Positions 22,351-32,570 of a stretch of DNA of 64,000 nt are shown piece after piece (positions within the stretch are counted from its first letter, which is position 1; the number at the start of each line of letters is the position of its first letter). The notes under the pieces are model-generated. The model saw nothing but the letters and a program-made list of their open reading frames with translations, did no database searches and was not told the origin of the DNA. The DNA is from Isoetes taiwanensis (taxonomy: Eukaryota; Streptophyta; Lycopodiopsida; Isoetales; Isoetaceae), in assembly GCA_021234155.1 (NCBI GenBank), contig JAJEKV010000004.1, positions 17,793,310-17,857,309 of the forward strand, in the 5' to 3' direction. A program made the position numbers and the translations under genes.

Positions 22351-22792
22351 GGAGGCTTATTTGGTGTCATTCGGCTCACCATCTTCTCCCCTACATGTAT
22401 TATAATTAGCATATTGTTATTATTATTTTTTATTAATTAAGATACGAGATGGTAAGAACAAGAACTTGATATTCATTTCAACCAGAACTAAACGATCTAG
22501 AACAACCAGCAATTTGGTAAAATTATGGTATTTAGGTTAAGTCACAAATGTGCAGGTTAATACAGAAATTATTCCTGCATTAAAGTTTGTGGCTATACGA
22601 GATGTGGAGAATAAGAGTGCAAAAGTTAGTGTTTATGAACAAAAGTCTTAACAAAGGCTGATAAAAACCCTATTAAACCCAAGTACATCATAGAAATACA
22701 CTACTACAATTCTTGGTGAGGCTTTAAACAAAAATTCCTAAACATAAGTTAATGCAAAGATGAGCATTAAGCAGAGACTTGTAGCATTGTAT
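22351..22792. other. 3' flank of the SUMO gene
   Basis: AT-rich, including a TTATTATTATTTTTTATTAA stretch near 22418. No gene seen. Confidence 0.4.
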
Positions 22793-23479
22793 TCAACCTC
22801 CTCCTGTCTGGGGAAGCATGGCATCAATTTCGTCTCCATCTTCCATAGCCACCTGCACAAAAAAAACTCTGAGAAACTCTGGCTTGAATACATCAAACTA
22901 TAAGAAGAGGTTTTTAAGCTGCATTCAAGCTTAGTATTTAAAATAAAGAGGTTTTTAAGCTGCATTCAAGCTTAGTATTTAAAAAACTCTGAGAAACTCT
23001 GGCATGAATACATCAAACTATAAAAAGAGGTTTTTAAGCTGCATTCAAGCTTAGTATTTCAAGCAGAAAATAAAACAGCAGAGTAGCAACCTGTTCCGGA
23101 GTGTGTTTCGGACTCAGCTTTTTTCCGTCGTATAAAAACACAAAAATAGCCGATTGTTTTTCGCAGAAGGCATCCATGAGTTTCTTCAGGACCGTGGAGC
23201 GTCTGATCCGAAAATACATTGTATTTCCACTCTGTTCAGCATAAATTAAGTATAAACCGAGGCTTTTTTCAACCCAAACTAAAACAGTAACGGATCAACC
23301 GATCAAAACCAAAGCGGTAACGGATTAGGCACAAATCCTCATTTCTGTGCAACCATGTCTGGAATTTAAGAGATCAAAAACAGTATAAGGATATGAATTA
23401 CCTGATCCTTTACTTTGAGATTAATGTAGCCCGGTTTTTCGTCGATGATCTGCTCATTGGTGGAGGCGCTCTTGTCCAT
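22793..23479 (-). CDS. SUMO: Small ubiquitin-like modifier (SUMO), three exons
   Basis: Minus-strand exons 23479-23402, 23231-23091 and 22852-22793 join in phase 0 with GT-AG introns to give 92 residues. YINLKVKDQ (18-26) is the first beta strand. YFRIRRSTVLKKLMDAFC follows as strand 2 and helix 1. FLYDGKKLSPKHTPEQ leads to MEDGDEIDAMLPQTGGG at the end. SUMO is conjugated through its C-terminal di-glycine to lysines of nuclear proteins by the E1, Ubc9 and E3 cascade. The precursor ends in GGG, so a SUMO protease would need to remove only one residue. Two oddities: the loop after helix 1 (EKQSAIFVFLYDG) is about three residues shorter than in typical plant SUMO, and the N-terminal tail lacks a clear chain-forming psi-K-x-E site. 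Intact frame and splice sites argue for a working gene, perhaps a divergent isoform. Confidence 0.92.
22861..23060. repeat. Tandem duplication inside SUMO intron 2
   Basis: An 80-bp sequence at 22861-22940 recurs at 22981-23060 with two visible changes. A third 35-bp part (GGTTTTTAAGCTGCATTCAA) lies between them at 22946-22980. It enlarges the intron without touching the splice sites. Confidence 0.88.
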
Positions 23480-23496
23480 TGCTTCTTCCACAAAAC

Positions 23497-23504
23497 GCGG
23501 GAAA
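23497..23504 (-). promoter_or_regulatory. E2F-type site upstream of SUMO start
   Basis: TTTCCCGC on the minus strand, 18 bp upstream of the SUMO ATG, matches the core E2F/DP consensus TTTSSCGC. Function is inferred from sequence only. Confidence 0.5.
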
Positions 23505-23606
23505 TGTGTTGATACTGTCCCCCGTTATCAGCCGCTTCCCTAATGCTAGAAGGATTAGCGATCAAATTATATTAGCCATCAAACTATATTCCCCCATTTC
23601 GTAATA

Positions 23607-23696
23607 GATAATGGCCAAGAGCAGGCCATTTCGCCTGGTAAGGGCCTGGCGAGCCAGGTCCGAGCCAGGCGAAATGGCCTGCTCTTGGCCATTATC
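23607..23696. repeat. 32-bp perfect inverted repeat with 26-bp loop
   Basis: The left arm (23607-23638, starting GATAATGGCCAAGAGCAGGC) is exactly complementary to the right arm (23665-23696). The loop itself contains CCTGGCGAGCCAGG, a further self-complementary segment. As RNA it would form a stem of over 30 bp. It lies about 130-220 bp upstream of the SUMO start. No small-RNA family was recognised. Confidence 0.88.
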
Positions 23697-23698
23697 TT

Positions 23699-24027
23699 AC
23701 ATAAAGGAAGGGATGGCGATATTTAGATACTGTTGCTGGATCGTTGAAGATGTGCCCATCTGCAAGCTCCATGAGATCATCCATGAAATCAGCAGAAATA
23801 GAATCACTTTTCACCCTGCTGTTAGAAATAGGTAACCATCGGGAGGCACTGCTTCTAGATCGTTGAAGCTCTGCTGCTAGAAATCAGGTGCCCATCTGCA
23901 AGCTCCATGAAATTCCATTGCAATTCCTCCACCCTGGTGTTAGAAATCAGGTGACCATCAGGAGCACTATTACTGGATATAAAATGGGCTGAAAACAGAA
24001 GAAATATCGCCATCCCTTCCTTTATGT
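23699..24027. mobile_element. Foldback element or MITE with 26-bp inverted ends
   Basis: ACATAAAGGAAGGGATGGCG (23699 onward) through ATATTT is repeated exactly in inverted orientation at 24002-24027. The interior holds two diverged copies of a block of about 110 bp (GATCGTTGAAG, TGCCCATCTGCAAGCTCCAT, CTGTTAGAAAT). No convincing target duplication was found, so the class is open. Confidence 0.7.
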
Positions 24028-24283
24028 ATATAAGATTGTTGGCTTTAGTAAAGCAACATTTTTATAACGTTGAAACAGTTTAAGTTGAATTCTGCGGCAG
24101 TATAATGTTAGGTAAAATCTTGAGAAAACAGGTAAATCTTCAAAATCGATGAGTAAATCTTCAAAACTGGCTAGATAGATCTCTGATCGATGAGGTAAAA
24201 TCAGCCGGAGAAAACGGTATTTGCTGAGAATGCGGCGCATGAAGAAACCTAAAAAATTGTTAACATTCAGAGTTTGAAAGTTT

Positions 24284-24293
24284 GCCACGTGGC
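24284..24293. promoter_or_regulatory. G-box palindrome
   Basis: GCCACGTGGC is a perfect plant G-box core with symmetric flanks, recognised by bZIP and bHLH factors. It lies about 800 bp upstream of SUMO, with the foldback element in between, so its target gene is uncertain. Confidence 0.45.
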
Positions 24294-26187
24294 GTGGCGT
24301 TATTGGATGGGGGGGCAGAATTCAACCTAAACTGTTTTTACTTCTATGGAGACCTCCCCAAGCTTTCCTTTGAAGCCTTGGAAGGTTTCCACATGTGCTA
24401 ACTTAGGGAGGTTTTCATAAAGTTTCATTAAAAAGATCTTCTTGATCTACGATAGGAGCAAGTCGTAAATAGCCCAAAATTAATGTGGACGGTTAGATTT
24501 ATTCCCCTTTTTTCGTATTTTCATTCCACATTGTTGTTTTAGCCCATAGCAGCGGCATAGTCGATTAAGAAGAGGGGCGCCTCAAGGAACCGATCAAATT
24601 TGTGCCGGATTACAGTTGTGGAAGGTTTCTCAGCAATCCATCCAGACTCTAGAATCTTTTCAGTGGTTTTTGAAGCGGTTTTCGAGCACAACTGTAAGCA
24701 AAAGCTCGGCATGTTCATTGACAGACATGCGTGCATGATTTTTTTTTTGGTGTTTCTGACAGCATAGCCGGGATGATCCTCCTACAAACCTGATGGTTAT
24801 TTCTTGCAGGCTAATGCATCGGAAAGCATCATTTGTTGCAGGCGTTCCTACACAGCCCGGATGCTTCCTCCTTTCATTATTTTCCCATTATCTTAAAATG
24901 GCAGCAAGCAGCTATCAGCTTTGGCATTCAGCAAATGCTCGCCAGATTGTTAGCACCCAACAGGCTGGAGCTTCTTATTTGACATTCAGGTAGTTTTTTT
25001 GTTCCATTTAGGGTTCGCTCTTGTCGTAGATTATTGCTTGCCCACGTTCAATGTTCATTCTTGCCGTAACTTATTACTACATGATACATGCTATGATCAC
25101 ATGCTGCAACAATTCAAGCAAGAAATGCATGGAGAATAAGAACATTCTTAGTAGAACTTAGAACAGGTTTACAAACCGGCGCAAGGTCTCCATTTTTTTC
25201 TGCTACAACAGAAAAGTAAATATTGGAGGCATGGCGTTTTCATTATCTGAACATCTCCAATTTCTTTGTTTTTTATTTCCTTTTCAGTTCAGGGTAGTAT
25301 TACATTCCTTAAATTGAGTTTTATCCTTGCAGATATTTTGTTTGCAGTGGTAGTATTCTTCTCCAGATGGACTCAAACTATTTGATATTGAAGCCCTCTG
25401 TAAAAGTTACATCTGGCATTAAGCATTGTTATGCTCCTGTTTCCAAGTTACTAAATCTTCCCCATTTTTGTAATCTGTTTGTGATTATGTAGGTGGAAAT
25501 AAATCTGACAGCCATTGTGATTGTCATATTTAAACTTTGTCATTTCAAATTTGTTACTAATATACCTTTTCTGCCAGATCATGCATCTGTCTCTGCCCTA
25601 TTTAAGCCTTGGTCTTGCTGCTGCCTGCCTTTCGTGAGCATCACATAGCGGACCTTTCCACCTTCCTTTCTCCATCACTTCTCTAAAGAGCTTCAAGGTA
25701 AACATTTGAAACTACTCTAATATATTCAGGAAACACTCTAACTATTTAGGAAGCTACTTTTTCCCCAACTTTTTCTTTCAATATTAAAGTATGCTACTGA
25801 TGTTTTTGCAGCTAATATTTATAAGTAGATTCACCAACGTATCAACATGTTACATTACTATGATCAATGCAACTTTCAGTTCGGTTATCCTATAAGAGAA
25901 AACTGAAATTTCAAAACCACTCTAACAAAGGTGACTCTATCTAATATAAATTGAATTTGGATCTCAGAAAGAAAAATGCAGCGTCACATTGCATATCCAC
26001 CCACACTTCATACTATAAATAAATAAAACAATAATGCAATGTCACATTGCAAATCCACCTAGAGGTTACTTCATCTCAAAGGTGCAACAATAAATATTGT
26101 AAAAACTACTTATAGACAACTTTATTGTACCAAACCATGTTTCCTACCATATCATCAACTTATCGAACCATATTTTCTAACATATCA
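24294..26187. other. Spacer with gene-like hints but no recognised gene
   Basis: A plus-strand open stretch at 24807-24991, between a CAG acceptor-like site (24807) and CAG|GTAGTT (24990), could be an exon, but the translation matches nothing I know. At 25600-25700 CTATTTAAGCC precedes a pyrimidine-rich leader ending CTTCAAG|GTAAAC. That resembles a promoter with a spliced 5' UTR. The LINE inserted 500 bp downstream may have cut off whatever gene followed. Confidence 0.3.
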
Positions 26188-26204
26188 CTAACATATAGAA
26201 CCAT

Positions 26205-26560
26205 CAGCAAACAGAATGATGAGGTTGTTAAAGTTATTGTTCCTGTTCAACTTTGCATTCCCTGGACTGGTCAGGAAGGTAAGAAGAGGAATAATAGCAA
26301 TGTCATTATTGAAGAAATTACTGATGAAAAGAAAAACTTGGAAGCTAGTAATCTGACTCAGAATTAGCAGTACTCTGAGGATAATCCTTATGATAATGAT
26401 CACTCTGGTTTATCTGAGTTAGGATACTTGGAGTATATCATTGACAAAGACTTGGAAAGGGAGGAGAAGCAAAATTCCTGGCAGATTGTTTATTATCACA
26501 GAAAGAAGAAAAACAGAAGACAAACCCCAGAGCCATCTAGAAGAAGCTCAAGGGTCTCAA
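26205..26560 (+). pseudogene. LINE ORF1 C-terminal remnant
   Basis: Open frames joined across one stop include IVPVQLCIPWTGQEGKK and, later, REEKQNSWQIVYYHRKKK. A tryptophan-rich, basic ending upstream of the endonuclease fits the end of a plant L1 ORF1. The RNA-binding N-terminus is missing because the copy is 5'-truncated. Confidence 0.5.
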
Positions 26561-26573
26561 AGAAAACCAATTT

Positions 26574-27061
26574 TTATGGATACTAACCTTAGATGTGTGT
26601 CTTGGAATCTCCAAGGCATTAACTCTAATGTGAAAAGGGATAGGTTAAAAGTCTGTCTTTCTTCTATTAATGCTGGCATGTTTTTCTTTCAGGAACATAA
26701 ACTTCATCATGACGATTTTGAAACGCTTATTTCTTATTCTTTGCCTTCTAGTTTTAAATTATGGGCTATTAGAGCTAATAATTGTTCTGCAGGTATTACA
26801 ATAGCTTGGAAAGATAGTCTTAATATTTCTAATATCCAGATGATGCATGCTAATTGTGGCAGATGGCAAATTCTTCATGGGGACATTAATAACAAGAAAT
26901 TTGCCTTTGTTAATATTTATGCCCAGCACCAACCAGGGGAGAGGAGTTTATTATGGAACACTATCAGAAATAGTCTAGCCAGAATTCCATATGAGAAATG
27001 TATTATGGCTGGAGACTTTAATGATTACATGAAGAGCACCAATTTCAGACCTCTCAGTAAC
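26574..27061 (+). pseudogene. LINE ORF2 endonuclease domain
   Basis: CVSWNLQGINSNVKRDRLKV is the APE-type N-terminal motif. FFQEHKL follows with the catalytic Glu, then FVNIYAQHQPGERSLLW and IMAGDFNDY with the metal-binding Asp/Asn. In L1 elements this domain nicks the target DNA. The frame stops at 27061 through a frameshift; the end of the domain and the linker continue in other frames to about 27460. Confidence 0.88.
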
Positions 27062-27795
27062 TAAGAAGCCAAGTCTTGGAGTCAATTAATCTTCAGCCAT
27101 GATCTTAAGCTTGTTAGGACCCATCCTAATTCCTTTAGCTGGTCTAATCATAGGATAGATGATCCCATTCTTTGTCTCCATGATAGATTTTATGTTAGTG
27201 AGAATATTTGGCATAGTTATGAAAGGGTCTCCAATCTTAATGGCTATACCATCTATGATCACTTTCCTCAACTCCTCGAGATTAAAGGTAATCCTAACAG
27301 CAAGAGGAGGAACTCCTTTTTTAAGACTAATGTGTCCATCCTTTAGCAAGATAATTTTCTTAGTGAATTTGAGCAAATTTATGGCAGATTTTCTAAGGCC
27401 AAGAATCAGTTTGGTTGGATGGACTGGTGGCTCAAACATCCAAAAATATTAAGAACTGGCTTAAGATCTGGGGTAAGCAGATCCATTTTCAAAATAGGCA
27501 GCACTTGCAGGACTTAAGATCTCAGCTTCAATCCTCCTCCCTTGATCATCAGGAGGAAATTAAAATTCAAATTGAGAAGGAGGAGATCAAGATTGCTAAG
27601 GGATGGCAACTCGAAGCCAAAATTAGGGAGCTTAAAGATGATGAAAGAAGTAATTCTAAGTAAAAGTAGAAGTTCTTCATCAAAGCTAAAAGTAAAACCA
27701 GAAGAAACCATATATACAGTGTCCTGGCTGATGGTAGAACTATTTCTGAAGACAAGGATCTAAAAGAAGCAGCTTCCAACCACTTTATTAGGATA

Positions 27796-28765
27796 ATGGG
27801 TACCACTCATAACTCGTCTGAAGAGGAGATGGACAATTTCATTTATATGCAGAGAGTTATCCAAGAGGTCCACAATGACACATTGAAAGCCCCCTTTACC
27901 AATGAGGAGCTTTTTAAAAGTGTCTCAGGTATGGAAAATGGTAAGACCCCTGGGCCTGATGGTTTACCTGCTGAATTCTTTAAAAAAACTTGGGGTATTA
28001 TTGGTTCTGATATTACTAATTTGTGTAATGAGTTTCTGTTACTCAGGTCCTTGGATTGCAGAATCAATACTAGCTTCATTACTCTTATTCCCAAGGTTGA
28101 GGAGCCAGCCACTTTTTCTGACTACAGGCCAATTTCCCTTACCAATGTGATCTATAAAATCATTTCTGCCACTATTGCCTCCAGACTTAAATCTATTCTT
28201 AACCTTGTCATTTCCAACACACAATCTGCCTATCTTAAGGATAGATTTATCCTGGATAATGTTGTGGCTGCTATCCTTGGCATGCATTGGGCTAAAGAAA
28301 CCAAGCAGAACATTGGCCTCCTAAAGCTGGATATTACTAAGGCCTTTGACACAGTTTCCTTGAGGTTTCTAATCAAATGTTGTCACAAGATGGGTTTCTC
28401 TCATGAAGTGACTAGCATTTTCTTAGCTATTCTCATGAACTCCAGATCTTTTGTTTTGATTAATGGAGGAATGCAGTCCATTCTTCGATATCAAAAGGGG
28501 AGTGAAGCATGGTTGCCCCCTGACACCCTTTCTTTTCCTTATAGTGATGGAAGCCCTGAGTAATGCTCTCAAAAATTCAGAGAATGAGAACATAATCAAG
28601 GGACTGAAGCTACGCGACAAACAGGTATTTCTTAATGCACATTTTGCAGATGACACCTTCCTGTTCATTAAATTGGAGAGGCCTCAATCAACAACACTTA
28701 TGAGCTGCTCCAACTTTTTGGTAATACATCTGGATGTAAGATCAACCCTATCAAGTCTAAACTGA
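27796..28765 (+). pseudogene. LINE ORF2 reverse transcriptase
   Basis: GKTPGPDGLPAEFFKKTW opens the domain. ITLIPKVEEPATFSDYRPIS, LLKLDITKAFDTVS (first catalytic Asp) and, after a frameshift near 28490, RGVKHGCPLTPFLFLIVMEA and the FADD box at 28643-28654 follow. FADD replaces the commoner YADD and is seen in some plant LINEs. The domain copies LINE RNA at the nicked target. Confidence 0.9.
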
Positions 28766-30216
28766 TAGCAAATAACCAGGTAACTAGGCAGAAATCTGTT
28801 CAAACTCTTGGCTGTGAGTATATCTCCCTCAATACTAAATCTAAAATTTTAGGCATTCCATTTGCTCTGAGAAGTAATGCTAGTGAGTTATGGAACGACA
28901 TTATTGATAAATTCAATAGGAAGGCTGATTTGATTAATAGCAAATTTCTTTCTAAGAATGGTAGAGCCATTTTGGCCAATTCAGTCATTTCTTCATCTCA
29001 TGTGTATCAGTCTTCTATTCTTTTGGCCCCCAAGAAAGTCACTTCCAAACTTCAAAGTATTCTTGGTAGGTTTATTGCCAATGGGGGAACTAACAAGACC
29101 TGGATCCCTGTTCCTATGAAGAATTGTATGAAGAAAAGGAAAAATGGTGGTTTAGGAATCATTGACATTGAGAAGCAAGGCATAGCCTTGGCAGCCAAAT
29201 ACATTTACAGGGCTGGTTTTAATAGGATTAACCATCATGTTTCTAGCCTTATTAGGTACTATTTATCTAGGTGCAAGCCATTTGGTTGGAGAAATATCAA
29301 GATGCAGCTGCCTGACAGTCTTTTCTTCGATTTTAAGATTCCAGACAATACTCCTGGAATCATCAAAAAGTGGATTAAGGCATGGAAAGTTGTTTACAGG
29401 ATGTATGATTGGAAAGAAGGGCTCTCTAAAGATCAATCCATTTTCCCTTCTCTGATTCTAAATAATCCTAACATGTGTCTAGCTATGAATTTCCCTACTC
29501 AATGTAGAAAATGGACAGACAAGGGCATTACTCATATTTCTCATCTGTTTAATGATTTTGGTTTTATTGAGTTTCATAATTCAGGTCTGGCTGATCTAGA
29601 TGGAAAAAATGAGAGGTTATATTATGCCATCAAAGCATGCCTCAGCCAGGGAATTTGGCATAATGAAGAAATCTAGTGGCATTTCAAAGGGAAATCTTGC
29701 TACAAAGTCAGCCTGGCTTACAAATATTTAACAAGGAGCTACACCTTGACTCTACACACTAAATGGGGTATTTTAACTTAAAGGTGCTCTGCTAATTTGA
29801 AATTCATGTGGAATTCTCCTATTAATCCTAAGATCAAGGCTTTCATTTGGCAGCTCTGGCATAAGGCTCTGGCCACTAATTCCAAGAGATATAGACTTAA
29901 CATGGCTTCTTCTAACTTGTGTGAGAGGTGTTTACAGGAGGCTGAAGATGAAGACCACCTTTTTAAGAATTGCCTTTGGTCAGAGTGGGTTCTTGAGTTG
30001 GCAGCTATTGAATTTAATATCCCTGACCTTTCAGGAACTTCCTTGGTTAATATATTGTTTCCCCATAATCCCAGAGACTGGAGAATTTACATCCTCCTCT
30101 GGAGAATGTGGAAAGCAAGAAATGCTCTCATCTTTGATGAGGATATTGTTTGGCCCAGGGCTGTGATCAAACAGTCCAATTATGATATCAGATGGATCAA
30201 TGAGGTATTCCATTAA
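28766..30216 (+). pseudogene. LINE ORF2 thumb and zinc-binding C-terminus
   Basis: ISSSHVYQSSILLAPKKVTS and WIPVPMKNCMKKRKNGGLGI are the conserved post-RT region. After a stop at 29674, FIWQLWHKALATNSKRYRLN and CERCLQEAEDEDHLFKNC (29921-29974) give the zf-RVT Cys-Cys-His-Cys motif. The frame ends at 30214. Confidence 0.87.
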
Positions 30217-30667
30217 CTTACTTATTTCTTCTGTGGGATTTTCAGGAAATATTCTTGTGGGACAGAAGAATTTGAAATGGGATCGAATCAACCTTATGGT
30301 CAACTCAATGTGGCTGGATCAATTTGGTGCAAATTCGATGGCATATCATGCAGACCAATGCCGATGTGACTGTTCCTGCATCCAAAACCTTGATTTCAGA
30401 AGAATCCTGATATGTGAAGTCGTGGATCATACCGGCCGTTTCAATCCAGCCAAATTCCAGACTTGTAATTGCCTCTACTGTGCTTTCTGCTCGACAACAA
30501 GGGGATTAGGTCGAAAAGGATAAGACCATGATCTTTTATGGGATAATTAAGAACCATATCTTTGGTTTTATATTTTGGACTAGAGAATGCATACCTATAT
30601 CTCATGCATTTCTCAATTTTTGTACTTACTCTTCACTATGTTAATATACATACATATAGCCTTCAAT

Positions 30668-30686
30668 AAAAAAAAAAAAAAAAAAA
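30668..30686 (+). other. LINE poly-A tail
   Basis: A run of 19 A directly after CTTCAAT, followed by the target duplication. Confidence 0.88.
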
Positions 30687-30711
30687 CATATTTACTAACA
30701 TATCGAACCAT

Positions 30712-31465
30712 GTAGCGCCTGCCTGAGGCGCTGCCTGAGGCCTGCCCGAGCAGATGCAGTGATGGATGGCGTTGGAGCGTGGCGATGAAGGATGGCGCCC
30801 ACATTGTGCTGTGGATGTCCGCTGCGAGCATGCACAGGGTGTTTGGCGCCTTGGCGCGGGGTGGGAGGATGCACCTCCTCCGGCGACTTCTCTGGCGTTT
30901 TCCACTGGCGCCGCCTTCCACTGGCGCTGGGCTTACGGCGCTTGGGCTTATTGGATCGTTGGTTTTCAACCCCGGTGCCCTCCGCAGTCCACCGCCTTCT
31001 GCGCGAATCGTTGCTATGGGGGTTTTGGGATTCTACTTGTTTCTGGGGCAGCTCTTATGGTCTAGTGGTTTGATCGAGTTACTCCAGGGGGTCGGCACCA
31101 GGATCTCTGCATCAGCATCTATTTGCCCTGGTTTCAGTGAGAGGATGGAGGTTTAGCGCGTGCATGAGTCCGCACCAGTACTCGGCACCTAGCTGTGAAG
31201 AGGTTACGGTTCGGGGGCGTTTGTTGAAGTTCTGTTTGTTGGAGGTATGCTTGTTGCTTTTTGCAGCAGCATAGCTTTTTGGATCTGTGGTCATCATGGC
31301 AACGGTTTTTCCCCAGTTGGGTTTTTTAATCCGAGCCATGGTGCTCACGGGCTTCGGCCCATGCAATGTATTTTTTGTTTTCTTTGTACTTGTGGTCGCA
31401 TGTCCTCCGTGACGCTACCTTTGTGGTGCGACGTAAAAATATACTTCCTTCCTTCCTTCCTTCCT
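30712..31465 (+). mobile_element. GC-rich retroelement 3' end with (TTCC)n tail
   Basis: GC content jumps relative to both sides. The stretch ends GTGCGACGTAAAAATATA followed by five TTCC units (31443-31465). TTTTTTAATCCGAGCC (about 31323) recalls the TTTTTTAATCC of the LINE 3' UTR at 8340-8385, and the GACGTAAAAA end recalls GACGATAAAAAA. I read it as the 3' part of a related LINE with a different tail. The overlapping GC-rich ORFs have no domain. Confidence 0.5.
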
Positions 31466-31554
31466 AACACATCTAACTCAAAACGTATTGAAGATAATAA
31501 TTAGAATTCAAAATTTTCAAGGTTCTAATGTTTAAGGTGATTTAGAACATGAAT

Positions 31555-31715
31555 ATGTAGCATAATAACAGGGGGTTACCTTTTGATGTTTTATACGCTT
31601 TTCTATATGGTTTTTCTATGATTTTATTATTGTATTCGGGTGCACATACTAAATAGTATTTCTAGAGCGCATCAGTTTTTAACCGTTGATTTTTATTAGG
31701 GAAAAAAAATCATGA
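31555..31715. repeat. Dispersed repeat, inverted copy
   Basis: TAGCATAATAACAGGGGGTT and, later, ACTAAATAGTATTTCTAGAG are the reverse complement of blocks at 2935-3045 and relate to 46720-46840. Confidence 0.65.
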
Positions 31716-31935
31716 GGCCATGGTTTCTCTTTGATTTTCACCCTAAATAAACATGCGTGCCTCGTTAAAAAAAAAAAAAAATAGAGCTACAGAAAGCTAT
31801 AGGGCTACATGCGAATGCCCTGGTCGGAATTTTTTTTTTAGGTCTAGGCCCGAATCTAATTCGGCCTGGCCTTGCCCTGTTCTTGGCGATTCGGCAGTTC
31901 ATTCTTTGCATGCTTGAAAGATAAAGAAAAAGGCA

Positions 31936-32421
31936 ATGGACGCTGCAACACGGCCTTCTTACCAACCTGCCAAGCTCAATGATATGCCTTTGAAGCTAGT
32001 ACTGGTTGTAGATGAAGTAAATTTGATTCGTTTTGTAGTTTAGTTATTGTTGATATGTGTTTTTGATGGTCCATGACTTTGTCTGCAGGTTCATTTGTTT
32101 TTTAGACATGGTGATAGATCTCCAACATCCTTTGGAAAATAAAAAACCAGTACTTTGGACCTCTGGGCAAGCAGATTGGAGCACTTGCCTTCACTTCCTC
32201 TGCGCGAATATTACCACCAGCGAGCATCCATTTGGTCGAAACACAAAAAAAGGTATGTTCATGGTGGCTTATGTTTAGGGTCAATTGTAACTCATTGCAA
32301 GTTTTATTTGCCCAGTGCGAAGCGAGCAAGAGAACTGGGGGCGCTTTGGATTAAACAATCTTATCTCCCTGTTCTGAATGTAGAGTTAAAGGAACCCTTT
32401 TCCTTGAACTGCCCTATCTAA
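31936..32421 (+). pseudogene. Histidine acid phosphatase-like gene remnant
   Basis: Exon A (31936-32016) starts with ATG and ends DMPLKLVLVVDE|GTAAAT. Exon B (32089-32252) starts after CTGCAG with VHLFFRHGDRSPTSFGK. RHGDRSP fits RHGxRxP, the nucleophile motif of branch-2 histidine phosphatases, enzymes that remove phosphate from small substrates or lipids. A TAA (32140-32142) follows GK, after which the frame stays open (ASRLEHLPSLPLREYYHQRA). Exon C begins at 32316 after CAG (AKRARELGALWIKQSYL) and reads to TAA at 32419. A different frame from about 32425 to 32570 (NPWHKPLLPYTSIVDLLRQL) looks like more coding after a frameshift. The rest of the enzyme, with its second catalytic His, is missing. 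It is a recent pseudogene or a mis-assembled gene. Confidence 0.55.
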
Positions 32422-32570
32422 GCATAATGAACGAAATCCATGGCATAAACCACTTTTGCCTTATACAAGCATAGTGGATCTTCTGCGACAGCTAGTAGGC
32501 TTCAAAGATGAAAGACATAAGCTGAAAAAAGCATTACAGGGTATTCTTAATATGCCAAATACAGTTTGGC

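Larger units (their letters stand above)
26188..30711 (+). mobile_element. L1-like LINE, 5'-truncated in ORF1, with poly-A and target duplication
   Basis: The element body runs from about 26205 to the A-run at 30668-30686. It is bounded by CTAACATATAGAACCAT (26188-26204) and CTAACATATCGAACCAT (30695-30711), a 17-bp duplication with one mismatch. Order: end of ORF1 (26205-26560), APE endonuclease, reverse transcriptase, zinc-binding C-terminus, poly-A. Several frameshifts and stops break ORF2, so it is inactive. Confidence 0.9.

Noticed and set aside
30613-31366. Overlapping GC-rich ORFs in several frames
   Set aside because: Mutually overlapping on both strands with low-complexity composition; the segment is a retroelement 3' part.
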